A program made the position numbers and the translations under genes. The notes beneath the pieces were generated by a model, which was not told the origin of the DNA, ran no database searches, and saw only the letters and a program-made list of their open reading frames with translations. DNA of 49,452 bases from Methylobacterium aquaticum (GTDB taxonomy: Bacteria; Pseudomonadota; Alphaproteobacteria; Rhizobiales; Beijerinckiaceae): positions 1-49,452 of the forward strand of contig NZ_LABX01000193.1 of NCBI RefSeq assembly GCF_001043915.1, given 5' to 3'. The number at the start of each line of letters is the position of its first letter. Position 1 is the stretch's first letter. This document shows, piece by piece, positions 32,101 to 40,249 of this stretch.

Positions 32101-32253
32101 GGCGCGGCGGGTCGGCAGGTACAGGGTGACGGCCGCGAGCCCGAACGGCCCGCCGGCCAGGTCGCCGACGAGGCGGCCTGAGAGGAGCGACTCGGCCAGG
32201 GTGTCGAGGAAACGCGACCCCGGCGCGATGGTGAAGACGTGCCCCTCGCTCAC
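29122..32253 (-). CDS. addB: AddB, helicase-nuclease subunit for double-strand break repair
   Basis: At 1043 residues this matches alphaproteobacterial AddB. With AddA it unwinds and resects double-strand ends for RecA loading. The N-terminal half is the inactivated helicase-like region (TIAPGSRFLDTLAES, LYLPTRRAARALA, LLPRMVPLGE). The C-terminal RecB-type nuclease has SDRGTLVHAVL, RARADRIETR and IIDFKTGQP, carrying the acidic and Lys residues of the PD-(D/E)XK site. The GTG start overlaps the TGA of the GNAT gene by four bases, so the two are coupled. addA and trxA normally follow directly, but here only repeats A and B and then the convergent phaC are found. Confidence 0.92.
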   Translation of the reverse strand: MSEGHVFTIAPGSRFLDTLAESLLSGRLVGDLAGGPFGLAAVTLYLPTRRAARALAAILAQECGPAALLPRMVPLGEADAAELDLLAAPPGERRDEILRPPIPSLERRLILARLVQAWAGTIDRQLLPLGDEVPFRVPSSPADAVGLAADLEGLMDSLTVEGLPWDDIAGAVEAEHSRYFSLTLDFVRIAAEHWPRILADRGVADPVQRSRALVLAEAARLTRERPADPVVVAGSTGSVPATARLIAAIAGLPRGAVVLPGLDRDLDAAGWTAIDPAGDGEAAAHAHPQAVLHRLVGKDVLALDRATVIPLGTPNPAAAARAGLLSQALRPAETTDAWADLDPAFRDRLAREGAAGIRVVEAADEREEALAIAVALREALEQPGRTAALITPDRALALRVAAELGRWRIVADDSAGEPLARSPAGRLARLAADVAALDAKPERVLALLAHPLVRLGLSRAEVERAASALEIGCLRGPAPAKGFSGIEEALRLARTEERLHDPRPRRRLTAEEWEAAEDLLLRLSVAFRDFAADEDDAPDDLMTIARGHRAACDLLMAGPEEDEAEPDTSVAVLDALFDDMELAQPGLLAGRFSDYPAFFTALARERVVSRRQASPHPRLRILGLLEARLLSVDRVVLGGLDEGVWPPKAETDAFLNRPMRNRVGLPPPERRLGQTAHDFVQALGCPDAVITRAHKREGAPTVPSRFLQRLRAFAGEEAWTTLVAGGQRFRGLAAAIEAGPGPVPPRPRRPAPRPDPALFPRSLSVTEIETLVRDPYGIFARHVLGLDALEPVAVQPSASDRGTLVHAVLGGFAERFPDRLPAPDEAAQVLYGLAADAFAPISDAYPELYAEWWPRFVRLAEAFLAWETERRPGIRRVHPEAGGRWALDIPGGHVLTLRARADRIETRRDGGHTIIDFKTGQPPSAREVFAGFSPQLTLEAAMLRAGAFKGLKPTAETPDLLYIRAGGGKTPLDPAPLKAPRGDGRTLPDLVDAHVAGLRRLVGAFMAGEAAYLSRPYPKYAKAYSDYDHLARVREWSLVEGEE

Positions 32254-32747
32254 CGGCCGGTCTCGCGCAGGAGGTAGCGCACGGTCTTCGCTCCGCCAAG
32301 GATCTCGGCGCTCCCGACTTCCGTGAAGCCGAGGGCGGCGTGGAACGCATCGGAGGCGGGATTGGGCGGCCGGCGGTTCACCTCGCAGGCGACCCGGTCG
32401 TGCCCGGACGCTTGGGCTTGTGCGAACAGCGCCTCGTAGAGCGCGCGGGCAAGGCCGCGGCCGCGCTGGGCCGGGGCCGTCACGATCCGGTCGACATAGA
32501 CGAAGCGCGGGTAGCGGGCCTGGAACCAGCGGAAGTTCGGGCTGGCATAGGCGGCAGCCTGGTCGAGGGCGAGCAGGAAGGCGGCGAGGCCCTCCGGGCC
32601 GGTGACGGCGGCGGCCAGGACGGACTGGTCGATCAGCGCCCGCAGGCCGGCCTCGTCGAGGTGCGAGGTCTCGGCGGCATGGGCGGCGTTGAGCGCCAGC
32701 ACGGCGGCGATGTCGTCGAGGGGGCCGATCGCGTAGCCGGGGGGCAT
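32250..32747 (-). CDS. GNAT-family N-acetyltransferase
   Basis: A 165-residue cytosolic acetyltransferase. The acetyl-CoA-binding motif A is YVDRIVTAPAQRGRGLARAL (R/Q-x-x-G-x-G/A pattern). It is followed by HDRVACEVNRRPPNPASDAF and FHAALGFTEVGS, a typical motif B. The acceptor is unknown. The ATG at 32747 has only a weak upstream ribosome site; a GTG at 32795 is possible. The stop overlaps the addB GTG start by four bases, making an operon with addB, where this gene is an extra member compared with the usual murU-addB order. Confidence 0.8.
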   Translation of the reverse strand: MPPGYAIGPLDDIAAVLALNAAHAAETSHLDEAGLRALIDQSVLAAAVTGPEGLAAFLLALDQAAAYASPNFRWFQARYPRFVYVDRIVTAPAQRGRGLARALYEALFAQAQASGHDRVACEVNRRPPNPASDAFHAALGFTEVGSAEILGGAKTVRYLLRETGR

Positions 32748-32925
32748 GTGAATCCGTGTGCTCCATTTGCACGAGACGACGGTGAGACCCCGCACCTGTC
32801 ATAGGCTTGCCGCCTCGACCATCATGCGGAGGAGGCACGGGTCTCCCCTCTCCCCGCGAGCGGGGAAAGACCTGAGGTCCGACGGGACCCAGGGAGCTGC
32901 AAACCGCGGGTTCGCCGCGAAGGGA
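32748..32925. other. intergenic stretch left of repeat C
   Basis: No gene was recognised here. A short GC hairpin (CTCCCCGCGAGCGGGGA) near 32850-32870 is the only structure seen. Confidence 0.4.
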
Positions 32926-33098
32926 ATACCAACGGTCGAAAGAAAACGACCTTTGGTGCCGTTCTCGAACTGTCGCCAAGCCCACAATCCCGGACATCTG
33001 GGCTTAGCATCGACAATTCGCGATGGAGTCAACGGCCGCGTCGATCTCGGGCCTGCCCGAGATCGAATCGATGCGTCAGCATCTTCGGCCGTTGGTGT
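32926..33098 (+). repeat. repeat family C, copy 2 (longer form)
   Basis: A 173-bp element starting ATACCAACGG and ending CCGTTGGTGT. It keeps the uninterrupted internal segment GGGCTTAGCATCG. An extra dyad GATCTCGGGC / GCCCGAGATC near 33041-33064 accounts for much of its greater length relative to copy 1. Confidence 0.85.
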
Positions 33099-33252
33099 AA
33101 GGGGGGTGTTTGCGGAAGAGACGTCTCCGGCCCCCCTCGCTCCTGCGACGCCTCCGCGTGTCACGACCCCGACAAGGAAGTCGCGCCCCTCTCCCCGCCC
33201 GCGGCGAGAGGAGAGGCCAGCGCTCTCTCGTCGGCCGGACGCATCCGGCCTC

Positions 33253-33996
33253 TCACGGCTGCGTCGCGCTCGCCTTCACCCGCTCCTCAGCCTCGCGCAG
33301 GGCCTCCGGCGTGCCGACATGGAGCCACTGCCCGTCGAGGCGCAGGCCGAAGAGGCGCTCGGCCGCGATGGCACGGTCAAACAGCAGGTTGAGCGAGAAC
33401 GAACCCTCCGGCGTATCGGCGAACAGGTCGGGCTTCAGGATCGCGACGCCCGCATAGACGAAGGGCGAGACCTCGCGCTCGGCCCGGCGGGTCAGGCGGC
33501 CCTCCTTGTCCATGTGGAAGTCGCCCGGCCCGTCATAGCCGAGACTCGTGGCGGCGGAGGCGAGCAGCAGCAGCATGTCCATCCGCTCCGCGTCCCAGGC
33601 GGCGATCATGCGGCGGAGGTTCGGCTGCGGCCCTTCGAGCCAGAAGGAATCGGAGTTGAGCACCATGAACGGCGCCGTCCCGAGACGCGGCAGCGCCTTC
33701 TTCACCCCGCCGCCGGTCTCCAGCAGCCGCTCGCGCTCGTCCGAGATCGCGATCAGCGGCGGGCGGCGGCGGCGCACCAGATGCGCCTCCATCAGGTCGG
33801 CGAGGTAATGCACGTTCACCACCGCCTCCGGGATACCGGCCTCGGCCACCCGGTCGAGGGCGTAATCGACCAGCGCCTTGCCGGCGACATCGACCAGGGG
33901 TTTCGGCGTGGTGGCGGTGATCGGGCGCATGCGCTTGCCGAGGCCCGCGGCCAGCACGAAGGCGCGCGTTACGGCGGGGCTTTGGGGATCGGTCAT
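33253..33996 (-). CDS. murU: MurU-like nucleotidyltransferase (N-acetylmuramate-1-phosphate uridylyltransferase)
   Basis: A 247-residue sugar-1-phosphate nucleotidyltransferase. The N-terminus RAFVLAAGLGKRMRPIT is the nucleotide-binding G-rich loop with the catalytic Arg. TPKPLVDVAGKALVDYALD, METGGGVK-type sequence (LLETGGGVKKAL) and VLNSDSFW supply the sugar and metal sites. With the phosphotransferase encoded just upstream it fits the AmgK/MurU route that recycles MurNAc into UDP-MurNAc. The start lies 30 bp after the upstream stop, so both are probably cotranscribed. The ATG is preceded by a poor Shine-Dalgarno sequence. Confidence 0.8.
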   Translation of the reverse strand: MTDPQSPAVTRAFVLAAGLGKRMRPITATTPKPLVDVAGKALVDYALDRVAEAGIPEAVVNVHYLADLMEAHLVRRRRPPLIAISDERERLLETGGGVKKALPRLGTAPFMVLNSDSFWLEGPQPNLRRMIAAWDAERMDMLLLLASAATSLGYDGPGDFHMDKEGRLTRRAEREVSPFVYAGVAILKPDLFADTPEGSFSLNLLFDRAIAAERLFGLRLDGQWLHVGTPEALREAEERVKASATQP

Positions 33997-34025
33997 CGCG
34001 AGCGGGGTTTCGTGAAGCGGAGCGG

Positions 34026-35588
34026 TCAGAAGTCGGGACAGAGGCGCGGCAGATGCGTGGCGTACCAGGCCCGGACGCCGGCAAGCGCCGGGTGGGCCAG
34101 GTTGCGGGCCAGGTAGCCCTCGATGCGCGGCAGGTGGGCGAGATAGCCCGGCTTGCCGTCGCGCCGGTCGAGGCGGGCGAAGATGCCCAGGATCTTGGTG
34201 GCGCGCTGGGCCCCCAGCACCGCATAGGCGCGGGCGAAGCCCTGCATGTCGAACTCGGCGTCGCGCAACTTCCGCTCGCGGGCATAGAGGCCGAGCAGGC
34301 GCAGCTCGAACTCGGCGCTGGCATCGACCCGGGCGTCCTGGAGCAGGGAGGCGACGTCGTAGGCCGGGTGGCCCAGCACCGCGTCCTGGAAGTCGATCAG
34401 GCCGATGCGCTCGATCCCGTCGCGCTCGGGCAGCCAGATCAGGTTGGGCGAGTGGTAGTCGCGCAGGGTCCAGGTCCGGGCCTCGCCTTCGAGCCCGTCC
34501 AGTGCCTCGTCCCATGCGGCGACGAAGCTCGCCCGGGCCGCCGGCGGCAGCGGGCTGTGGGCGACGAAGGGCGCGTACCAGTCGGGCAGCAGTTCCGCCT
34601 CGAACAGCAGCGCCTCGCGGTCGTAGGGAGGCAGCACATGGTCGCGGCCCTCGGCCACCGGCAGCACGGAGGGCAGGCTCGTGCCGTGCAGGCGGGCCAG
34701 CACCTTCACGGCCTCGGCGTAGCGCTCGGGGCGCGGGCCGTTCTGATCGGCCACCGGCTCGGTGCCGAGGTCTTCCAGGATCAGCAGCCCGGCATCCAGG
34801 TCCTCGCCGAGGATCTTGGGGGCGGAGAGGCCCAGCGCCCGCAGGCCGCGATCCACCGCCACGAAGGCGTGGACGCTCTCGGCAAGGTGGACGATGGCGC
34901 TGTAGGGCTTGCCGTCCCGCACCGGCGGGCCATCGGGCTTCGGCGGCGAGATCATCAGCACCGCCCTGGTGCCGTCCGGATTGGTGAGTCGCTCGTAGGA
35001 CCGGCTCGACGCATCGCCCTGCATGTGGGTCCGCTCGGCCTCGCCCCAGCCGGACCGGTCGAGGAGAACACGGAGCGCGCGCGCGCGCATCAGACGGCCA
35101 CCGAGACCGCCGCCGCCGATGAGGCGGGCGAGCCGGGCGTCGTCGCCGAATTCGGGCTTGAGCGAGAGGTCGATGGCCAGCGTCGGGCCGTGGCGCGGCG
35201 GCAGCCGGTCAGGCCACTCGACGAGGGCGATCGCCCGCTCGGTCATCTCGTCGAAGCCGAGTTCCACCAGTTCGTCGGGCCCGCGCAGGCGGTAGAGGTC
35301 GGCATGGACCACGGCCTGGCCGCTCCGCCCCTCGTAGGGCTGTACCAGGGTGAAGGTCGGGCTTGGGACTTCGAGATCCGGATCGCCAACGATCTCGCGG
35401 ATGATCGCCCGGGCCAGCGTCGTCTTGCCGCCGCCGAGTCCGCCGGAGAGCGCCACCAGGTCGCCGGGCCGCAGGATCTCGGCGAGGAAACGGCCGAGAT
35501 CCTCGGTCGCCGTCTCGTCCGGCAGCACGATCTCCCAGGGTATGCGCTCGGCCATGCCCTCCTGGTCCACTCCGCCATCCTCGCTCAC
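34026..35588 (-). CDS. tsaE: fusion of TsaE ATPase and AmgK-like sugar phosphotransferase
   Basis: A 520-residue bifunctional protein known from alphaproteobacteria. Residues 1 to about 165 are TsaE, the ATPase that supports threonylcarbamoylation of tRNA A37: Walker A SGGLGGGKTTLARAI (48-62), then VPSPTFTLVQPYEG and HADLYRLRGPDE. Residues about 185-520 are an APH-like kinase. The catalytic loop is LRDYHSPNLIWL and the metal motif is LIDFQDAVLGHPAYD, as in AmgK, which phosphorylates MurNAc/GlcNAc at the anomeric position. The kinase is followed by murU, supporting cell-wall sugar recycling. The GTG at 35588 is used; an ATG at 35555 with AGGAGG only two bases away is an alternative. Confidence 0.88.
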   Translation of the reverse strand: MSEDGGVDQEGMAERIPWEIVLPDETATEDLGRFLAEILRPGDLVALSGGLGGGKTTLARAIIREIVGDPDLEVPSPTFTLVQPYEGRSGQAVVHADLYRLRGPDELVELGFDEMTERAIALVEWPDRLPPRHGPTLAIDLSLKPEFGDDARLARLIGGGGLGGRLMRARALRVLLDRSGWGEAERTHMQGDASSRSYERLTNPDGTRAVLMISPPKPDGPPVRDGKPYSAIVHLAESVHAFVAVDRGLRALGLSAPKILGEDLDAGLLILEDLGTEPVADQNGPRPERYAEAVKVLARLHGTSLPSVLPVAEGRDHVLPPYDREALLFEAELLPDWYAPFVAHSPLPPAARASFVAAWDEALDGLEGEARTWTLRDYHSPNLIWLPERDGIERIGLIDFQDAVLGHPAYDVASLLQDARVDASAEFELRLLGLYARERKLRDAEFDMQGFARAYAVLGAQRATKILGIFARLDRRDGKPGYLAHLPRIEGYLARNLAHPALAGVRAWYATHLPRLCPDF

Positions 35589-35760
35589 GGGCCCGTCGGG
35601 GGCTGACTGTCCCCGTCATAGCCCATGAACCTTAAGCTTTTTCGGCCATTCCCGGGATCCCGCGACATGGCGTCCGGCACGGCGCCCACAGGGTGCCGGA
35701 TTTTTCCGGCCCCGTCATCCACCGGCATGCTTCCGGTTCCCGCGGCGGCCGCCCTGCCGG

Positions 35761-38232
35761 CTATTCGGCCGCCGCCAGACGCGCCTGCCCGTCACCGACC
35801 GGGAAGGTGCAGGTGACCCGGGTGCCGGCCCCGGGGGACGACGCGATGTCGATGCGCCCGCCATGCAGCTCCACGAAGGAGCGCACGATCGACAGCCCCA
35901 AGCCCACGCCGCGGTGGCGGGTGCCGAGCGTGTGGCTCTCGAAGCGCTCGAACACCCGCGCCATCACCTCGGGCGGCATGCCGCGGCCCTGGTCGATCAC
36001 CTCCAGCACCAGGCTCTCGCCGTCCTTGCGGGTACAGACCCGGACCTGCTGGCCCGGGGCCGAGAAGCCGACCGCGTTGGAGAGCAGGTTGAACAGGATC
36101 TGGCGGATGCGCTTGCCGTCGGCGACGAAGCTGCCGATGTCCGGCGGCACGTCGAGGACGAGGGCGATGTCGGCCTCGGCCAGCCGGTCGCCGATGCCCC
36201 GCACCGCCGCCGCGATGGTGGCCTGAACGTCGACCCGCTCCCGCGTCAGCTCCATCGAGCCGGCATCGATCGAGGCGAGGTCGAGGATGTCGTTGATGAT
36301 GACGAGGAGCGCCGCCGAGGAGCGCATGATGTGGTCGGCATATTCGCGCTGGCGCGGGTTGAGGGCGCCGACGGTCTCATCGCCGAGAAGCTCGGTGAAG
36401 CCGATGATGTTGGTGAGCGGCGAGCGCAGCTCGTAGGAGACGTGGTGAACGAACTCGTCGCGCAGGCGCGTCGTGCGCTCCAGGGCCTCGTTCTTGTCGG
36501 TCAGCGCCCGCTCGACATTGACGCTCGCGGTCACGTCGATGTGGGTCAGGAGCGTCGCACCGTCCGGCAGCGGCTCGGCGGCGCAGTCGAGCATGGTGCC
36601 GTCGGCGAGGGCCAGCCGGCAGGCGAGGCCGCGGCGGGCATCGACGAGGCCGGTCACCGCCTCGCGGATCTGCGCCCACGGCTCCTCGGCCGGGCTTAAG
36701 GTCCGGCAGACCGCGATGACCTGGTCGATATGGGGCTGGACCTCGACCATCTCAGGGCCGATGCGCCAGACCTGAGAGAAAGCCCTGTTGGCGAATTTCA
36801 GCCGCCCGTCGGTGCCGAACACCGCCACCGGCTCCCGCAGGGTGTCGAGCGTCTCGCTCTGCACCTGCATCAGCACGTTGTAGCGCGATTCGAGATGGAC
36901 CCGCTCGGACACGTCCTCGAACAGGTAGGTCAGCCCCCCTTGCGGGTTCGGATCGGCGAGGACGCGCAGCGTCCGCCCATCGGGCAGGTGCCACCAATTC
37001 TCCTGCGCCTCCGCGGCCCGGTAGGCGGCGAGCACGCCGGACTTCCAGCTGCGGAAATCCGCCTGCTCGGGCAGCTTGCGGGCGTTGCGAAGGGTGTCGA
37101 GGATCTCGCCGTCGAGGGGCTTGCCCTCCAGGAAGGCGGGATCGAGGTCCCAGAGATGGCGGTAGGCGGCGTTGTGGAAGATCAGCCGCTGGCGCGCGTC
37201 GAACATCGCAACGGCGGTGGGCAACTGGTCGAGAGTGCGGACATTGGCGTCCATCTGGCGCTGGAGGTCGGCGCGCACGCTCTCCAGTTCCGAGACGTCG
37301 ACCGCGATGCCGACCGTGCCGCCCTCGGTCGCCACCTCGGTGACGTCGAGGGTGCGGCGCGCCCCCGCCACCACGGCCGAGACCCGCAACGGGCCGGCCC
37401 CGCCCCGGGACCGGCGGCGCTCCGCCTCCTCGCGGGCGGTGCGCTCGAGGAGTTCCGCCCCCTCGCGCACCGCCCGGGCGGCGTCGCCCGCCTCCGCGGC
37501 GGCGGCATAGGCGGCGTTGGCCCAGGTGAGGCGCCCGTCGCGGCCGCGGCGCCAGACCGGCTGCGGGATCGTGTCGAGGAGGCCCGACAAGGCGTCGAGC
37601 CCGTGGCGGGTCTCCTCCAGGGTGGCGCGCAGCGCGACCAGCTCGCGGCGCTCGCCGGTCAGCTCGCGCAGGCGCAGCAGCGCCTGGCCGCCCACCGCCT
37701 GGCCCTGCGCCTCGACGGTGCGGCCCTGGAGGGTATGGACCGTGCGGCGGAAGCGCTCGCCGCGCCCACGGAGGGTCTCGACCGCGGCATCGAGAGCGGC
37801 GGCATCGGCGGGCACGAGCCAGGCTCCGAAGGCCAGGACCCGGCGCACCGAGCCCGGGCGGTGCCCTTCGGCGGTGATGCCGACATCGCCCTCGATCAGC
37901 GGCTCGCCGCGGGCATCCCAGGTCACGACGATCTGCGGCTCGGAGCCGAGGAGCAGATCGGCCCGGTCGTGGGCGCCACGCAGGTCGGCGAGTTCCGCGT
38001 TCAGGGTGTGCTCGCGCCGGGCCCAGCGGGCCCGCTCGCGCAGGTAGAGCAGCGACAGGATCGTGGCGAAGATCGTCAGGCCGATCAGCACCGCGACGCC
38101 CACCGCGTTGTGCGCGTGCAGGCCCGGAGCGGTTTCCGCCGCCTGGGCGGCGGCCGCGAGGCCAAGTGCGCCGCCCAAGATGCCGGCGCCCGCGCGGCCG
38201 CCGAGCCGTCGCGGCCTACGTCCAACCCCCAT
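35761..38232 (-). CDS. PAS-domain sensor histidine-kinase-like protein with atypical H-box
   Basis: An 823-residue membrane protein. A predicted signal or TM region lies near residues 15-35 and a TM helix near 40-65 (AVGVAVLIGLTIFATILSLL). Three or four PAS-like segments follow, for example IPQPVWRRGRDGRLTWANAA, LPTAVAMFDARQRLIFHNAA and LREPVAVFGTDGRLKFANRA. The ATPase boxes are intact: N-box RIRQILFNLLSNAVGFS, G1 EVIDQGRGMPPE and G2 RGVGLGLSIVRS. The dimerisation box reads HHVSYELRSPL, with Tyr600 where the phospho-acceptor His normally stands. The adjacent H596-H597 are the only nearby His. Related Hyphomicrobiales proteins beside ahcY share this form. It could be a pseudokinase or use another His. 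The ATG at 38232 is chosen; the frame stays open far upstream. Confidence 0.8.
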   Translation of the reverse strand: MGVGRRPRRLGGRAGAGILGGALGLAAAAQAAETAPGLHAHNAVGVAVLIGLTIFATILSLLYLRERARWARREHTLNAELADLRGAHDRADLLLGSEPQIVVTWDARGEPLIEGDVGITAEGHRPGSVRRVLAFGAWLVPADAAALDAAVETLRGRGERFRRTVHTLQGRTVEAQGQAVGGQALLRLRELTGERRELVALRATLEETRHGLDALSGLLDTIPQPVWRRGRDGRLTWANAAYAAAAEAGDAARAVREGAELLERTAREEAERRRSRGGAGPLRVSAVVAGARRTLDVTEVATEGGTVGIAVDVSELESVRADLQRQMDANVRTLDQLPTAVAMFDARQRLIFHNAAYRHLWDLDPAFLEGKPLDGEILDTLRNARKLPEQADFRSWKSGVLAAYRAAEAQENWWHLPDGRTLRVLADPNPQGGLTYLFEDVSERVHLESRYNVLMQVQSETLDTLREPVAVFGTDGRLKFANRAFSQVWRIGPEMVEVQPHIDQVIAVCRTLSPAEEPWAQIREAVTGLVDARRGLACRLALADGTMLDCAAEPLPDGATLLTHIDVTASVNVERALTDKNEALERTTRLRDEFVHHVSYELRSPLTNIIGFTELLGDETVGALNPRQREYADHIMRSSAALLVIINDILDLASIDAGSMELTRERVDVQATIAAAVRGIGDRLAEADIALVLDVPPDIGSFVADGKRIRQILFNLLSNAVGFSAPGQQVRVCTRKDGESLVLEVIDQGRGMPPEVMARVFERFESHTLGTRHRGVGLGLSIVRSFVELHGGRIDIASSPGAGTRVTCTFPVGDGQARLAAAE

Positions 38233-38540
38233 CACCCGTCCGTCTCCACGCGAACCGGCGCGCCGGCCCTCGACCGGACCGGCACGCCTCACGACCTCAA
38301 CGCCACGCCTCGGAGAACGCCGGCAAGCCGCCCGCAACCGCGGGACGGCTCCCTCCTCAGAGATTCGACCGGAGTTTAGCGCGGCGCGGATTCGGGCCGG
38401 AAGGGGTGAATCAGGGGGAGGCCGGCGATGCTCGCACGGAGCATCGTCAAGGGCACAGAAATGCCACACCCAACACAGAACATAAATAGAACATTGGCTT
38501 GGAGTGCGATTGTACAACCGCCACGACTTAGCCCACACGC
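38233..38540. other. intergenic region between the PAS kinase and ahcY
   Basis: About 308 bp with no supported gene. It contains the 5' region of the PAS kinase, with a GC-rich kinase-proximal part and an AT-richer segment at 38455-38545. Confidence 0.4.
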
Positions 38541-38572
38541 AAAAAGAAGAGCCCGGCTTTCCGGCCGGGCTC
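38541..38572 (-). terminator. rho-independent terminator of ahcY
   Basis: On the minus strand the nine-base stem GAGCCCGGC / GCCGGGCTC with a 6-base loop is followed by TTCTTTTT. It lies about 40 bp after the ahcY stop. Confidence 0.85.
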
Positions 38573-38614
38573 CCCATGGATTACTGCATGATCACCGTGC
38601 GATCCCAGCGGCGA

Positions 38615-40021
38615 TCAGTACCGGTAGTGGTCGGGCTTGAACGGGCCGGCCTGGTTGACGCCGATATAGGCGGCCTGGTCCTCGCGCAGCTTGGTCAGCT
38701 TGACGCCGATCTTCTCGAGGTGCAGCGCCGCAACCTTCTCGTCGAGGGCCTTGGGCAGGGTGTAGACCGCCTTCTCGTACTTGCCCGGGTTGGTCCACAG
38801 CTCAATCTGGGCCAGGGTCTGGTTGGTGAAGGAGGCCGACATCACGAAGGACGGGTGGCCCATGGCGTTGCCGAGATTCACCAGGCGCCCCTCCGACAGG
38901 AGGATGATGCGGTGGCCGTCGGCGAACTCGATCTCGTCGACCTGCGGCTTGATGTTCTGCCACTTCAGGTTCTTGAGACCCGCGACCTGGATCTCGTTGT
39001 CGAAGTGGCCGATGTTGCAGACGATGGCCCGGTCCTTCATCGCCCGCATGTGGTCGAGGGTGATGACGTCCTTGTTGCCGGTCGCGGTCACGAAGATGTC
39101 GGCGCGGGGCGCGGCATCTTCCATGGTGGTGACCTCGTAGCCCTCCATCGCGGCCTGGAGCGCGCAGATCGGATCGACCTCGGAGACCAGCACGCGGCAG
39201 CCGGCGTTGCGGAGCGAGGCGGCCGAGCCCTTGCCGACATCGCCGAAGCCCGCGACCATCGCGACCTTGCCGGCCATCATCACGTCGGTGCCGCGGCGGA
39301 TGCCGTCGACCAGCGACTCGCGGCAGCCATAGAGGTTGTCGAACTTCGACTTGGTGACCGCGTCGTTGACGTTGATCGCCGGGAAGAGGAGCTTGCCCTC
39401 CTTGGCGAGCAGGTAGAGGCGGTGCACGCCGGTGGTGGTCTCCTCCGAGACGCCCTTGATCGACTCGGCGAGGCCCGCGAACCAGCCCTTCGGCTTCTCG
39501 GCCAGCATGCGCTTGAGGAGCGCGAAGAAGATCTCCTCCTCCTCCGAGCCCGGCGTGTCGAGGAAGGCGGTGTCGCCGTTCTCGGCGCGCAGGCCGAGAT
39601 GCACGAACATCGTGGCGTCGCCGCCGTCGTCGAGGATCATGTTCGGCATGCCGCCGTCATGCCACTCGAACAGCTTGGCGGTATAGTCCCAGTAATCCTT
39701 CAGGGTCTCGCCCTTGATGGCGAAGACCGGGATGCCGGCGGCGGCGATCGCGGCGGCGGCGTGGTCCTGGGTCGAGTAGATGTTGCACGACACCCAGCGG
39801 ATGTCGGCGCCGAGAGCCTTGAGGGTCTCGATCAGCACCGCGGTCTGGATGGTCATGTGCAGGGAGCCGGCGATCTTGGCGCCCTTCAGCGGCTGGCTCG
39901 CGGCGTATTCCTCGCGCACGGCCATCAGGCCGGGCATCTCGGTCTCGGCGATCGCGATCTCCTTGCGGCCGAAATCGGCCAGGGCGATGTCCTTCACGAT
40001 GTAGTCGTGCGTGCTCGGCAT
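38615..40021 (-). CDS. ahcY: S-adenosyl-L-homocysteine hydrolase
   Basis: The 468-residue NAD-dependent enzyme splits S-adenosylhomocysteine into adenosine and homocysteine, relieving product inhibition of methyltransferases. Substrate-domain motifs SLHMTIQTAVLIETL, CNIYSTQDHAAAA and NVNDAVTKSKFDN are present. The NAD loop is VAGFGDVGKGSA, and the C-terminus KPDHYRY is diagnostic. Length matches the bacterial form with the about 40-residue insert. The ATG at 40021 has GGGAGA eight bases upstream; a longer in-frame start at 40084 is not supported. An AT-rich dyad just upstream is a candidate SahR operator, and a strong terminator follows, so it appears monocistronic. Confidence 0.97.
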   Translation of the reverse strand: MPSTHDYIVKDIALADFGRKEIAIAETEMPGLMAVREEYAASQPLKGAKIAGSLHMTIQTAVLIETLKALGADIRWVSCNIYSTQDHAAAAIAAAGIPVFAIKGETLKDYWDYTAKLFEWHDGGMPNMILDDGGDATMFVHLGLRAENGDTAFLDTPGSEEEEIFFALLKRMLAEKPKGWFAGLAESIKGVSEETTTGVHRLYLLAKEGKLLFPAINVNDAVTKSKFDNLYGCRESLVDGIRRGTDVMMAGKVAMVAGFGDVGKGSAASLRNAGCRVLVSEVDPICALQAAMEGYEVTTMEDAAPRADIFVTATGNKDVITLDHMRAMKDRAIVCNIGHFDNEIQVAGLKNLKWQNIKPQVDEIEFADGHRIILLSEGRLVNLGNAMGHPSFVMSASFTNQTLAQIELWTNPGKYEKAVYTLPKALDEKVAALHLEKIGVKLTKLREDQAAYIGVNQAGPFKPDHYRY

Positions 40022-40089
40022 TGGTCGGTCTCCCGTGTCGGCCGGTTCGGCTGCGCCTATAGCAGCCCCCCGCCGGAGAGGCAATCAAG

Positions 40090-40109
40090 ATATAAACATG
40101 TCTTTATGC
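40090..40109. promoter_or_regulatory. candidate SahR-type operator upstream of ahcY
   Basis: The AT-rich imperfect palindrome ATATAAACATGTCTTTATGC stands out in very GC-rich DNA, about 70 bp before the ahcY ATG. It resembles the ATAAAGA/TCTTTAT inverted repeat described for SahR, an ArsR-family repressor of the SAH cycle in Proteobacteria. The match is from memory of the motif, and no sahR gene is present here. Confidence 0.5.
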
Positions 40110-40249
40110 GACCGGTGCGACGGCTCCGGCCGGCGCCGTGCCCGGTGCGGCGCTCACGTTCAAGCCCTCACAGTCTTGCACGCCTCTTGCAGAGGGCAGC
40201 CGCGTCAACGCGGCGGCCGGATGGGCCGCGCAGCAGCCGAGGTCCATCG

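Noticed and set aside
38233..38577. N-terminal extension of the PAS kinase to 38577
   Set aside because: The added 115 residues are unlike a protein domain and overlap the ahcY terminator hairpin; the ATG at 38232 directly precedes the membrane segment.
40022..40249. A SAM or SAH riboswitch before ahcY
   Set aside because: The leader is short and no conserved riboswitch core could be recognised; the AT-rich dyad fits a protein operator better.
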